From Candidatus Saccharimonadota bacterium (GTDB lineage: Bacteria; Patescibacteriota; Saccharimonadia; Saccharimonadales; Saccharimonadaceae), in the NCBI GenBank assembly GCA_017619315.1, contig JAFZSN010000003.1:1-64000 (forward strand): a DNA stretch of 64,000 bases, read 5' to 3'. Below are positions 43,600-52,540 of the stretch, piece by piece. A program made the position numbers and the translations under genes. The notes under the pieces were generated by a model that was not told the origin of the DNA, ran no database searches, and worked only from the letters and a program-made list of their open reading frames with translations. Each line of letters opens with the position of its first letter. The first letter of the stretch is position 1.

Positions 43600-44487
43600 A
43601 TGATAAATAAGATTGAATTTGATAAATTAAAGGCTGAGGAAGAAAAAGCATACTTAGCGCAAAAGAAAGTCTATCATGAATACAAGCGAGCTCGAGACTG
43701 CGCTAACGACCTGTATGACGAACGTGGAGAGACGATAAAAGCACGGAATTCCACAAGGGAGATAATGTTAGAAGAATATGACAAGCTCGATAGTCGCAAC
43801 GAGCATTATCGAACAGTTTGGAGCGATTATGAACGTCTTCAAGCCGAGAAAAAAGCCCAGATCGATGAACTCGTAAAAAAAGCGCAGGATGAGAATCGAA
43901 TGATGCAAGACTGCTTCGATATGGTTGTATTAGACAAACGAAGCAGGAACAGCAGCAGATCTCAAAAGTATTCTAGAGAAGGGGCCCGGCACAAGGACAA
44001 AAGAAACTCGCTCAACAAAAAAGTCAAAAAACTCCGCCAGGAGATCGACAGAGCTAGAGAGCGAGCCAAGCAAAGTGCTCCAAAAACCGACTCTTCCGAT
44101 TACCAAAGGGCAAAAGCCGCATTTCAGCGCGCGAAGGCCCGTGACGAAGCCGCCAAAGCAGAGTTTGATAAAGCAGTAGTTGAGAGAAATCTGTTAAAAG
44201 CCGAACATGAAACACTCAAAGCAAAATATCTCCGCTTAAAAGAAGAGATCCAGAACGAGCTCAATGCATATTATCAAGAACTCACCTCCGATAAGGCGCT
44301 CAAATTGCTCTCTAGGGAAGACGGATCGGGCAAAACCGATGTGTATTTCGGCGGTTTCAGAAATACCGGCGATGGATTAGGACATGGGCATGCCGTCATC
44401 GAATCCGACGGAAACGTCTCGTTTATCAGAGACGCCAAATCTGGAGTAATTTTGTCAATCACGAATTATGAAGAAGAGGATGAATAA
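43600..44487 (+). CDS. Coiled-coil protein with C-terminal GHGH motif
   Basis: 295 residues. Residues 1-230 are almost entirely charged helix (Lys/Glu/Arg/Ala) predicted to form long coiled coils. The last 65 residues form a compact domain with VYFGGFRNTGDGLGHGHAVI and ESDGNVSFIRD. GGGGG lies 9 nt before the ATG, with TATAAT about 55 nt upstream. The transcription unit is flanked by a 12-bp inverted repeat (43556, 44512). No signal peptide; role unknown, perhaps structural. Confidence 0.7.
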   Translation: MINKIEFDKLKAEEEKAYLAQKKVYHEYKRARDCANDLYDERGETIKARNSTREIMLEEYDKLDSRNEHYRTVWSDYERLQAEKKAQIDELVKKAQDENRMMQDCFDMVVLDKRSRNSSRSQKYSREGARHKDKRNSLNKKVKKLRQEIDRARERAKQSAPKTDSSDYQRAKAAFQRAKARDEAAKAEFDKAVVERNLLKAEHETLKAKYLRLKEEIQNELNAYYQELTSDKALKLLSREDGSGKTDVYFGGFRNTGDGLGHGHAVIESDGNVSFIRDAKSGVILSITNYEEEDE

Positions 44488-44527
44488 CCTATCATTCGAC
44501 ACCATTATAACGTAACCAAATACTCTT

Positions 44528-44556
44528 AAAGGCCGGCTCATTTGCCGGCCTTTTTC
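44528..44556. terminator. Bidirectional intrinsic terminator
   Basis: AAAGGCCGGC-tcattt-GCCGGCCTTT followed by TT, between convergent coiled-coil genes. Confidence 0.92.
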
Positions 44557-44567
44557 ATGTCGTATTA

Positions 44568-45956
44568 TTAAAAGCCGTTTGAATTCCTCAAACTAGTAAC
44601 GAGTTGTTGGACTCCAAGAATCCTTTCTTCTACGCCTCTAACCGCTCGAGCTATTTCGGTGACCCTTTCGTCGTTTCGAGAAACATACGATCTCTCCTCG
44701 TTAAATCTTTCCCTTGGAAGATTTTTCGATCCGTTCACAAGATCAAGATCATAGTTCGAATTGTTTAATGCAAATTTCCTTGCAATCGCTTCCAATTCCT
44801 CGTGGGCTCGTTTAAGCTCGATCAGCTTCCGCTCAAGCATTTCAATGTCTTTCACAGCTTCTCCGCTTTGGATCAATTCATCTACATCAGAAAATGCCTT
44901 ATCGAAATAATAATAATTCTCGTCAAGCCTTGATCTCAGGATTTCAAGATCTGCCTTCGCAGCGCCAAGCTGCTGCTCAACCTCAACCCTCTGTGCTTCA
45001 TTCAGTTCTTGTTCATTTTTCTGCTCGCTTTCCTGCTCCAGATCCTCCTCCGGCAAATCATCCGGCCCATTATACCTTTCTCGCATCATTCTGAGAGCAT
45101 CGCCATCCAACTTCTTAAAACATTCGTTAATCGCCTGTTTATTCTCAGCAGAAGTATTCGGGTCCTTTAGCATAGTCACAAGCGTACCATAATCTTTCAA
45201 TAATTTTTCCGCCTGCTCCGTACCCGTACCCGTTAGATTCTTACCTCGCATTGCATCCACCAATGCCAGACTAGTCGCGAGCCCATTCATCGCCGAACTT
45301 AGTTCAAGATTCTGCTCGACACCCGGATAAGCCCGGATCAACCTATCAACATCATCATAGTAATCACTCTTCACCTGCGTAGTTGTTTTACCATCTGATT
45401 TTTCAATCTGATAAATAGAAGAGGCTTCGCCTTCGGCAACTTTCGTGTCTCCAGATTCCTTCTCTACGGTCTTCTCAATTCCCTCTACAGTTGCCTTAAT
45501 CTGCTTGTCTTTTTCTGGATCTTGGTAGAGCTGCAGCTGTTCGGGCTGTTCCGGCATTTCGTCTTCACCCATTTTGCGCCAATCTTTCGCCATTGTCATA
45601 AACTCACCTTGGTTTTCCGAATCGGCAATTTTTTCTGTCGTTTCACCGAGCAAGAAAGGATATTGTTCCATGATTATTTTTTCCTGCTCCGGCGTAATTT
45701 TGTCACGATTCTCCGCAATAACCATAAGCATATCATTTTTGATTCTTTCGATTTCAACCGCATCGCCATTATACTCAGCCTGCTCCAATTCTTTCTGCAA
45801 AGCAGCCAGCTCCTCCGCTCCCGGAAAATCTAATTCTTCAGATTCATCACTATCTTGCTCCCCCGCAAAAGGAGTATCCTCCAAAGTATCCCACTTAGTG
45901 GGCCCCGTAACAACTTCATTCGAAGTCTTCAACTTCTCGAAATTATTATCATCCAT
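44568..45956 (-). CDS. Acidic Glu/Gln-rich coiled-coil hypothetical protein
   Basis: 462 residues, no signal or membrane segment. Very acidic N-terminal half (EEQDSDESEELDFPG-like composition, many Glu/Gln/Asp), a middle helical region with LELSSAMNGLATSLALVDAM and a C-terminal coiled coil (QQLGAAKADLEILRSRLDEN). TATAAT at 45963-45968 is 6 nt before the ATG (leaderless). No family recognised. It is convergent with another coiled-coil gene, but the two do not look homologous. Confidence 0.65.
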   Translation of the reverse strand: MDDNNFEKLKTSNEVVTGPTKWDTLEDTPFAGEQDSDESEELDFPGAEELAALQKELEQAEYNGDAVEIERIKNDMLMVIAENRDKITPEQEKIIMEQYPFLLGETTEKIADSENQGEFMTMAKDWRKMGEDEMPEQPEQLQLYQDPEKDKQIKATVEGIEKTVEKESGDTKVAEGEASSIYQIEKSDGKTTTQVKSDYYDDVDRLIRAYPGVEQNLELSSAMNGLATSLALVDAMRGKNLTGTGTEQAEKLLKDYGTLVTMLKDPNTSAENKQAINECFKKLDGDALRMMRERYNGPDDLPEEDLEQESEQKNEQELNEAQRVEVEQQLGAAKADLEILRSRLDENYYYFDKAFSDVDELIQSGEAVKDIEMLERKLIELKRAHEELEAIARKFALNNSNYDLDLVNGSKNLPRERFNEERSYVSRNDERVTEIARAVRGVEERILGVQQLVTSLRNSNGF

Positions 45957-46065
45957 ACACCAATTATATCACGGTAAAGCTTCTCGCCGATAAAGGGTGG
46001 AAACCCTCCAAATTACAATAATCACCCCAATATGCTATAATCACAAATGTAAAAAGGTTTAAAAA

Positions 46066-46704
46066 ATGAAAAAGATATTAATTGCAACTACAAATCCTGC
46101 CAAAATCATCACAATCAAAAAGATTTTGGAAAAACTAGGCTACGAAGGTCTATCCTTTGCTGACCTGGATCTTCATCTCGAAGAGCCCGAAGAGACTAAA
46201 CTCACAGCCGAAGAAATCGCCGCCGAAAAAGCCCTAGCCTACGCCGAGCAATATAAAGATCTCCCCGTCCTCGCAAGAGACGACACTAACCAGCTAGTAG
46301 GTGTAGACGAAGAAGATGATCCCAAAAACCACAACAAAGAATTCATCGCTCGCAGAATGGGCGAATACACCGACGAAAACGGCGAAAAGCTATTATCCGA
46401 AATTGCACACAAATACGGCGGCGAAATCCCACTTCGTTTTGACTGGGGCTACGCCCTCGCTTGGCATAAAGACGGCGAGATCAAAGTCGTTTCTTCCCTT
46501 GCCACTACCGGCACTAAAATCACCAAACTGGTCGACAAAATCTCAGACCACAAAGTTCCTGGTTTCTGTTACGGTCCAGTCACCAAAGTTTTAGTCGACG
46601 GCGAATGGAAATACGACTCCGAATGCACCGACAAAGACTGCTGGAAATCATACTGGGGCATCCAAAAAGACAAAATCAAAGAATTGCTAGATCAACTAGA
46701 CTAA
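46066..46704 (+). CDS. Non-canonical purine NTP pyrophosphatase (RdgB/HAM1 family)
   Basis: 212 residues. Starts KILIATTNPAKIITIKKIL, close to the family's substrate-binding start TxNxxK, with LARDDTNQLVGVD in place of the usual ADDSGLEVD loop and an acidic EEIAAEKALAYAEQY helix. HAM1 enzymes hydrolyse ITP/XTP to monophosphates to keep them out of DNA. The catalytic Asp pair is kept, but other conserved positions differ, so it may be a divergent member. It overlaps the convergent deaminase gene by 4 bp. Confidence 0.75.
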   Translation: MKKILIATTNPAKIITIKKILEKLGYEGLSFADLDLHLEEPEETKLTAEEIAAEKALAYAEQYKDLPVLARDDTNQLVGVDEEDDPKNHNKEFIARRMGEYTDENGEKLLSEIAHKYGGEIPLRFDWGYALAWHKDGEIKVVSSLATTGTKITKLVDKISDHKVPGFCYGPVTKVLVDGEWKYDSECTDKDCWKSYWGIQKDKIKELLDQLD

Positions 46705-47168
46705 TAAAGCGTCTTGTCCATCTTGGCGTATTCATCAAATAATTCTAAGCATAATTCCCGGTCATGCTCTTCCATAAAGCTTTCCGGAAGATGCGAACGC
46801 TCACCAATCAAATGCTCCATCCTCGCATCGCGAAACCCAATCTTAGCATTGTCCTCCAAATTGCAACCATAATACACCTTCCCGATGTTCGCCCAAAGAA
46901 TCGCCGCAAGACACATCGGACAAGGTTCACCCGTAGTATAAAGCTCACATCCAGCTAAGCTATGAGTGTCAAGTGCCTGTTCAGCCTTACGAATGGCAGC
47001 AATTTCACCGTGACAAGTCGAATCATTATTTGAAAGCACCTGGTTATGACTAGCCGCCACCACTTCGCCATCCTTCACAATCACGGCACCAAATGGCCCG
47101 CCATCACCATTTTCTATTCCAGCTTTCGCCTCAGCGATCGCCATTTTCATATATTCAGGATTATACAT
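46701..47168 (-). CDS. Guanine deaminase-like cytidine-deaminase fold protein
   Basis: 155 residues with the zinc site of the deaminase family: His53-x-Glu55 (CHGEIAAI) and Cys83-x2-Cys86 (GEPCPMCLAAI). The order GGPFGAVIVKDGEVVA near the start and ILWANIGKVYYG after the zinc site resemble Bacillus-type guanine deaminase rather than TadA, which also lacks the C-terminal EHDRELCLELFDEY part. Starts 6 bp after the stop of the surface-protein gene on the same strand. Confidence 0.82.
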   Translation of the reverse strand: MYNPEYMKMAIAEAKAGIENGDGGPFGAVIVKDGEVVAASHNQVLSNNDSTCHGEIAAIRKAEQALDTHSLAGCELYTTGEPCPMCLAAILWANIGKVYYGCNLEDNAKIGFRDARMEHLIGERSHLPESFMEEHDRELCLELFDEYAKMDKTLY

Positions 47169-47174
47169 AAAGAA

Positions 47175-48494
47175 TTATTGTTCTTTTTGATGTTTGCGCG
47201 AGACTGCATAGGTCGCAGTGATAGTTCCAAGTACGACAATTGTTGCGGCAATAACGCCATCGCTAAGACCATTGGTTTCAGAAGTCAAAACACCAGTATC
47301 CGGAGATTTCACGGTACGATATGCAATCGCATAATTTGAGAAGCTATCCGTAGCAAAGCTCACAGTTCTCGAAGCTGTGTCATATGTACCAGAAATTAGC
47401 TCATAAGTACCGTCATGTTTTTCGTGAACAATAGCAACATCATTACCATCCACGCCCTCAGCTAACTGCAAGCTAATATTTGCATCAGCAGCCAGTTGCG
47501 AAAGATCATTACTCCACACATTCGTGTCATCATTTGAGCCTTTATAGAAAATCTGTTGCATATTTAAATCAAAGTAATCAGCAATTTGGTACCCAGCAGC
47601 AGTATCTGCAAAACTTGCAATCTGCGCTGCCGACGGAGCAAAATCAGCTACCGAAAGGCGACCAGTACCAGCATTAATCGCACCAGATAAATCTAGGCTA
47701 CCGCCCGAAACCGCGTTCGAGCTTGACTTCACCGCATCACTCACTTTTGAAAACACCGCGCTAAAATGCCCGTTTCCAGTAGCAGCGGCAGTATCTAGCA
47801 CGTATTGGTTAGTGGCATTCTGGGCAGTAAGTGGCGTGCCGTTCATATTCACACTCGTCAGCTGATAACCATACTGTGGGACGAATTCGAATACAATCAC
47901 ATTTCCCTTTTCGAAATGGATAAACCCTTCCTTAGTAACATCGTCAACACAGCCAGTTGCGATACAAGCAAAAGTATTCGATATGTCATTCATATTTGTA
48001 GCATCATCATACACCTTAACGACCTTCGCAGCACCATTAATAATCTTCACGTCTTCCGGTGTCTGTGGGTCAGTGTAACCAGGATTGCTCCAGTTAATGT
48101 TATATGTTACCGAAGGAGCGCCAGTGATATCAATCGTATAGCTGCTAGCCGAAGGCAAAGTATAAACATTCCTACCAATCGGCGAAGAGATGGTCTGCGG
48201 AACATTATTTATCTTCACCGAAGTAAGCTTCATATTAGCAAAGAAATCAGGCTCTACGCTAGCATAAACCAGCAAATTCTCATCAAGACTATCGCTAGCC
48301 CCAGTAGAGTCAACCATATATTCAGTGCCAATCACTTCGCCACTCTCATCGATCTGATCGCCAAACACCACGCGAGCGCTAATATTAGAATTAATTTGTA
48401 TATTTTTGTTAGCCGCTGAAGCCACACCAGTAAGCGACAAGAAAGGTGTTACCAATGTAACTAAAGCAACGATAATATTTGAAATTTTTTTCAT
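47175..48494 (-). CDS. Surface protein with PDTG-type anchor
   Basis: 439 residues. Signal peptide (1-28, GVASA-A), extracellular region with internal beta-rich modules (about 30-250: VYASVEPDFFANMKLTSVKI; VIVFEFVPQYGYQLTSVNM), and a C-terminal anchor: KSPDTGVLT, hydrophobic segment and basic tail SRKHQKEQ. The anchor matches that of the 206-aa protein at 16664. AAGGAG lies 11 nt before the ATG. It precedes the deaminase and lies just downstream of the two-component genes. Confidence 0.75.
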   Translation of the reverse strand: MKKISNIIVALVTLVTPFLSLTGVASAANKNIQINSNISARVVFGDQIDESGEVIGTEYMVDSTGASDSLDENLLVYASVEPDFFANMKLTSVKINNVPQTISSPIGRNVYTLPSASSYTIDITGAPSVTYNINWSNPGYTDPQTPEDVKIINGAAKVVKVYDDATNMNDISNTFACIATGCVDDVTKEGFIHFEKGNVIVFEFVPQYGYQLTSVNMNGTPLTAQNATNQYVLDTAAATGNGHFSAVFSKVSDAVKSSSNAVSGGSLDLSGAINAGTGRLSVADFAPSAAQIASFADTAAGYQIADYFDLNMQQIFYKGSNDDTNVWSNDLSQLAADANISLQLAEGVDGNDVAIVHEKHDGTYELISGTYDTASRTVSFATDSFSNYAIAYRTVKSPDTGVLTSETNGLSDGVIAATIVVLGTITATYAVSRKHQKEQ

Positions 48495-48518
48495 AATTAT
48501 GTTAACTCCTTGGCCTAA

Positions 48519-49478
48519 TTATACCACAAGTTTCACGGCAAAAATCGTGGTACGCTTGCTACTCTCACAGCTAATTATCCAGCCATTCCGCTCACAAAGC
48601 GCCTTTGCAATCGCAAGCCCGAGCCCCGACCCATCCTTCGTCTTATCAGTCTGATAAAACCGATCAAATACTTTTTCCTGATCTTCTTTGGAAATCGTCG
48701 CACCATCATTCGATATTGTAAATCCAGCTTTAGAAAGTACAATCGAGATTTTTTTCTCCCCATACTTCGTAGCATTATCGAGCAAAATATCCATCACTTG
48801 AAGCACATCTTGCTTCGGCAACGTAACAGTACTAACTTCACCATCAGTTTTAAAAGAAATCCCGCCAGCAAATTTCGGCTTAAACATCTCAACCCGCTTC
48901 CCTATTTCGTCCTTCAAGTCAACTTCTTCAAGCGCTTCTTTCTCATTATTCCCCGCATCCATCCTCGCAAGCGTCAATAAATCCAGCACCAACTTATTTG
49001 CATGAGTAATTTCATTCTCAATGTTATCTTTCCATTTTTCATTTTTCTTGTCCACGTCAAGCGCTTCCATGTTGGCCTGTATAATCGCAAGTGGAGTTTT
49101 GAGCTCATGCGATGCGTTTGCAATGAATAATTTCTGCTTTTCATACGAATCCTTCACCGGCTCCACCATTTTTTGCGAGGCAAAATAAATTGTCAAAAAC
49201 ACCGCAACTTCGATAACAACACCCACCGCAAGCAGAGTAAACAGCAATCGTTCACTTCCCTCCCGGCGATCATTTTTGATGAAGACTTCCAAATCTTGAT
49301 TGCTAAACGATGTCGGGTCCGGCATATTTATGTCGAGCTCCAAGTACGGCTTCGGCTCCGGTCGCATTGTCGACGAAAATGTCATAATAAGCACACCCGA
49401 CAGCACCAAGACCACCGTAGTAACGGCCATCGTAATTATTATAATTCTGTTTCTTAATTTCCTAAACATTTTATTCAC
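48519..49478 (-). CDS. Sensor histidine kinase
   Basis: 319 residues: membrane segments at about 12-34 and 78-98 flanking a short extracytoplasmic domain, HisKA with the phosphorylated His in ANASHELKTPLAII, and HATPase_c with LLDNATKYGEKKI (N box) and DGSGLGLAIAKAL (G box). It would sense an envelope signal and phosphorylate the response regulator, whose gene it overlaps by 8 bp. Confidence 0.93.
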   Translation of the reverse strand: MNKMFRKLRNRIIIITMAVTTVVLVLSGVLIMTFSSTMRPEPKPYLELDINMPDPTSFSNQDLEVFIKNDRREGSERLLFTLLAVGVVIEVAVFLTIYFASQKMVEPVKDSYEKQKLFIANASHELKTPLAIIQANMEALDVDKKNEKWKDNIENEITHANKLVLDLLTLARMDAGNNEKEALEEVDLKDEIGKRVEMFKPKFAGGISFKTDGEVSTVTLPKQDVLQVMDILLDNATKYGEKKISIVLSKAGFTISNDGATISKEDQEKVFDRFYQTDKTKDGSGLGLAIAKALCERNGWIISCESSKRTTIFAVKLVV

Positions 49479-50130
49479 TCGTTAATTTATATCCTAGCCC
49501 ACGAATCGTTACAATCCGTGCCTTGCTATTTACCTTCTTCAAAAGTCTCCGAATTCTAGACATATAAGCCTCTACGTAATTATCTTCGCCAAGCCCATCT
49601 TCTCCCCAAACTTTCGCCAGGAAATGCTCCTTACTAATCAAGGCATCCGGAGTCTTCATAAATTCATCGATAATCTTAGCTTCCTTAGCCGTAAGCTGCT
49701 CACCATTCAAAGTCGCATTTGTCTTATCGAGCACCAAGTCACCATATTTAACATCCGTGTCTTCAATGTTTCTCGGACGACGAAGTAGCGCCTTAATCCT
49801 CGCGACTAGTTCCGCAGTCTTAAATGGCTTCGCGAGATAATCGTCAGCACCATGATCAAGATGACTAATCTTCGTCTCAACCTCCGAAAGCGCCGAAAGC
49901 ATAATCACTGGCGTTTGCACCTTTTTCTCGCGCATGCGCTTCAAAATATCCGTCCCTGACATTTTCGGGAGCATTATATCAAGCACCACGCAATCATAAA
50001 TATCGCTCAGAGCATTTTCCAAACCATCCCCACCATTGTCCGCAAGGTCAACTGTAATCCCCTGCTTCTCCAAATTATATTTCACTGCTTCCGCCAGGAA
50101 GGTTGCGTCTTCGACATAGAGTACTCTCAT
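49471..50130 (-). CDS. OmpR/PhoB-family response regulator
   Basis: 219 residues. Receiver domain with the phospho-acceptor Asp in CVVLDIMLPKMSG (about residue 51) and Lys in DYLAKPF; C-terminal winged-helix DNA-binding domain ends in ARIVTIRGLGYKL. AAGGAG and TATAAT precede the start. Divergent from the surface-protein pair at 50274, with only 143 bp between them, so those genes are likely targets. Confidence 0.95.
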   Translation of the reverse strand: MRVLYVEDATFLAEAVKYNLEKQGITVDLADNGGDGLENALSDIYDCVVLDIMLPKMSGTDILKRMREKKVQTPVIMLSALSEVETKISHLDHGADDYLAKPFKTAELVARIKALLRRPRNIEDTDVKYGDLVLDKTNATLNGEQLTAKEAKIIDEFMKTPDALISKEHFLAKVWGEDGLGEDNYVEAYMSRIRRLLKKVNSKARIVTIRGLGYKLTSE

Positions 50131-50273
50131 AGTATTCTCCTTATTTAATTATAATATAATTTTGCTCCCTCTAACTAAAACAAAACTGAAATCATCCCTT
50201 GAGCAACTTTTAAGCTTTCTTTCAGTAAGCTAAACCATAATAATAGTATAATAATAAAAAAGGAGCCATCATC

Positions 50274-50567
50274 ATGGAAAACGATAATAACAAAATCAAT
50301 AACGATACTGGCAGAAAAGATCCTGCCAAAGAAAAAATCATTCTATTCATAATCGGCGTACTCGTTGGCGCAGTCATTTCAACCGGCGCATTTTTCGCAT
50401 ATATTAAATTAGCTGGCGTCGGAACTAGCAGCAATGGCCAACCAGCCGAAATGCAAGGCGGTACCCCACCAGAAATGCCTAGTGGCGAAGACGGACAAAG
50501 TGGTCAAGGTGGCACCCCGCCAGAAAAACCAGGCACCAGCACCAGCACCGAAAGTACCAATAACTAA
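50274..50567 (+). CDS. Small membrane protein with Gly/Pro-rich tail
   Basis: 97 residues: short charged cytoplasmic N-terminus, one membrane helix (about 22-45, IILFIIGVLVGAVISTGAFF) and an extracellular low-complexity tail with two GGTPPE repeats. AAGGAG lies 8 nt before the ATG. Co-transcribed with the following surface protein (14-bp gap). Similar short proteins accompany beta-helix surface proteins in other bacteria, but the role is unknown. Confidence 0.7.
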   Translation: MENDNNKINNDTGRKDPAKEKIILFIIGVLVGAVISTGAFFAYIKLAGVGTSSNGQPAEMQGGTPPEMPSGEDGQSGQGGTPPEKPGTSTSTESTNN

Positions 50568-50581
50568 AAAGGAGAAAAGCG

Positions 50582-51916
50582 GTGAACAAAAAACAAGCTA
50601 TTACATATGTGTCCATCATCGCCGCCCTGGTTATAACCCTGGGTGTGCTATGGTTCTTCATCATTGACACAGTTAATAATACAAACTCGAATAGCACGCC
50701 CGCTATGAACGGTGGTGGGTCAACCTCATCAGCATCCTACTCAGCGGTCACAGAAATAACGTCCGACACCGACATCACAAGCGGCAATTTTTCATCGACC
50801 AACGCTGATGAGAATGCCATTTCCGCTTCGGGCAATATCGAAGTCAATCTATCAAATATTACCGTAACAAAAACCGGCGATTCGGATGGTGGCGACAACA
50901 CTAGTTTCTATGGCACCAATTCAGCCATCATTGCAAAAAGCGGCGCCACGTTAAATATCAAAAACGCCACCATCACCACCGATGCCACCGGCGCCAACGG
51001 CGTATTCAGTTATGGCGGCCAAGCCACAACCAACAACTCCGCATCAGACGGCACCACGATCAACATTTCCGATTCCACTATCAATACCAAAAAAGACAAC
51101 TCCGGTGGTATCATGACTACTGGCGGCGGCACCATGAACGCCGAAAATCTCACCATCAATACAGCCGGCACTTCCAGCGCAGCGATCCGTTCAGATCGCG
51201 GCGGAGGCACCGTCACTGTTAATAAAGGTACTTACAAAACAACCGGCAAAGGTTCTCCAGCCATTTACTCCACAGCCGACATTACCGTAAAGAATGCCAC
51301 GCTCATCGCCGAAGCAAGCGAAGGCGCCATCATTGAAGGCAAAAACAGTATCACCCTCGAAAACGTCACCCTAACTGATACAAATAACGCCCTAAATGGC
51401 CAGTCAACTACCTACAAGAACATTTTCTTATACCAATCCATGAGTGGTGACGCAGCGACCGGCGAAGCTGTCTTCACGGCCAAAGATTCCACGATCACGA
51501 CAAATAAAGGCGATAGTTTCTACGTTACAAACACAACTGCCGAGATCAATCTCGAAAACAACGAGATCATCAACAACGATTCAACCGGCAACTTCCTCAG
51601 AATCCAAAAAGATTCTTGGGGCAACTCCGGCAGTAACGGCGGCACTGTTACCCTAAATATGACTAATCAAGCCTCCACTGGCAACATCGTCGTTGATTCC
51701 ATCTCCACCCTCACCATGAACCTCGCCAACGGTTCTGCGTTCAAGGGCGCCATCAACAGCGAGAACGCCGGCGAAGTCGAACTCACCCTCGATCAGTCAA
51801 GCACCCTCACCTTGACCGGTGACACTTACGTGAAATCACTCACGAATGAGGACAAGGAAAACAGCAACATCAACCTAAACGGCTACAAGCTCTATGTAAA
51901 TGGTGTTGCACTCTAA
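50582..51916 (+). CDS. Surface beta-helix protein (Thr/Asn/Ser-rich)
   Basis: 444 residues from a GTG start with AAGGAG 7 nt upstream. One N-terminal membrane helix (about 8-28), then a repetitive extracellular region made of short strands (INISDSTINTKKDNSGGIMT, VTVNKGTYKTTGKGSPAIYS) typical of right-handed parallel beta-helices and polymorphic adhesins. It is anchored by its N-terminus. Probably regulated by the divergent two-component system. Confidence 0.78.
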   Translation: MNKKQAITYVSIIAALVITLGVLWFFIIDTVNNTNSNSTPAMNGGGSTSSASYSAVTEITSDTDITSGNFSSTNADENAISASGNIEVNLSNITVTKTGDSDGGDNTSFYGTNSAIIAKSGATLNIKNATITTDATGANGVFSYGGQATTNNSASDGTTINISDSTINTKKDNSGGIMTTGGGTMNAENLTINTAGTSSAAIRSDRGGGTVTVNKGTYKTTGKGSPAIYSTADITVKNATLIAEASEGAIIEGKNSITLENVTLTDTNNALNGQSTTYKNIFLYQSMSGDAATGEAVFTAKDSTITTNKGDSFYVTNTTAEINLENNEIINNDSTGNFLRIQKDSWGNSGSNGGTVTLNMTNQASTGNIVVDSISTLTMNLANGSAFKGAINSENAGEVELTLDQSSTLTLTGDTYVKSLTNEDKENSNINLNGYKLYVNGVAL

Positions 51917-51917
51917 T

Positions 51918-51951
51918 CAAAAAGCCGACCGGTTCTTCCAGTCGGCTTTTT
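51918..51951. terminator. Bidirectional intrinsic terminator
   Basis: AAAAAGCCGAC paired with GTCGGCTTTTT across a 12-nt loop. Confidence 0.92.
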
Positions 51952-51963
51952 GTTACCACTTCT

Positions 51964-52521
51964 TTATTTACGTTTCTTTTTCTTAAACGGATTAAACTTT
52001 TCGCTATGCGCCTTGAACCCATATTTCCGCGTAATCGGATCCCTGAATAAGGACAATTCAAGCGGCATTAATGTTAGCACCGCGTACGCTCCAAATACGA
52101 TAAACACCCCAATCGTCGAGAAGTACTGCGCAGAATGCGAAATCGGATCACAATTAATGATTCCATAAAACGCCAACTGACTTAAGAAAACCGCAACGTA
52201 AAAGATAATGATACTAAGCACCATGACATCTTTTTTCAAAATCAACTTATACCCATAAAACAAACACGGAATCACCACGATCGGAATCACAAGCGACACG
52301 AATTTTGCCAAGAAATAATTTGGATTTTGCCCATACATATATCCATCATACAGCCCGCAAAATAGTATCGGCGTCAAAGCAATCTTAATATGCTCCCAAG
52401 TACTTTCATTTACCGCCGCAAACAAACCGATAAATTTGTTATGCCCAGATAAATCATAGAAGAAGTGCGCTAGAGTCCCTACTAATGATATAACGATAGT
52501 AGTTATTATTACCTCCAGCAT
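51964..52521 (-). CDS. Membrane protein of the DUF6512 type
   Basis: 185 residues with about five hydrophobic helices and a strongly basic tail (FNPFKKKKRK). AHFFYDLSGHNKFIGLFAAVNESTWEHIKI near the N-terminus matches what I recall of DUF6512, a family of unknown function found in Firmicutes. ATG at 52521 chosen because AAGGAGGA precedes it by 7 nt; the GTG two codons earlier would be too close. Confidence 0.7.
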   Translation of the reverse strand: MLEVIITTIVISLVGTLAHFFYDLSGHNKFIGLFAAVNESTWEHIKIALTPILFCGLYDGYMYGQNPNYFLAKFVSLVIPIVVIPCLFYGYKLILKKDVMVLSIIIFYVAVFLSQLAFYGIINCDPISHSAQYFSTIGVFIVFGAYAVLTLMPLELSLFRDPITRKYGFKAHSEKFNPFKKKKRK

Positions 52522-52540
52522 ACCCACTCCTCCTTATATA

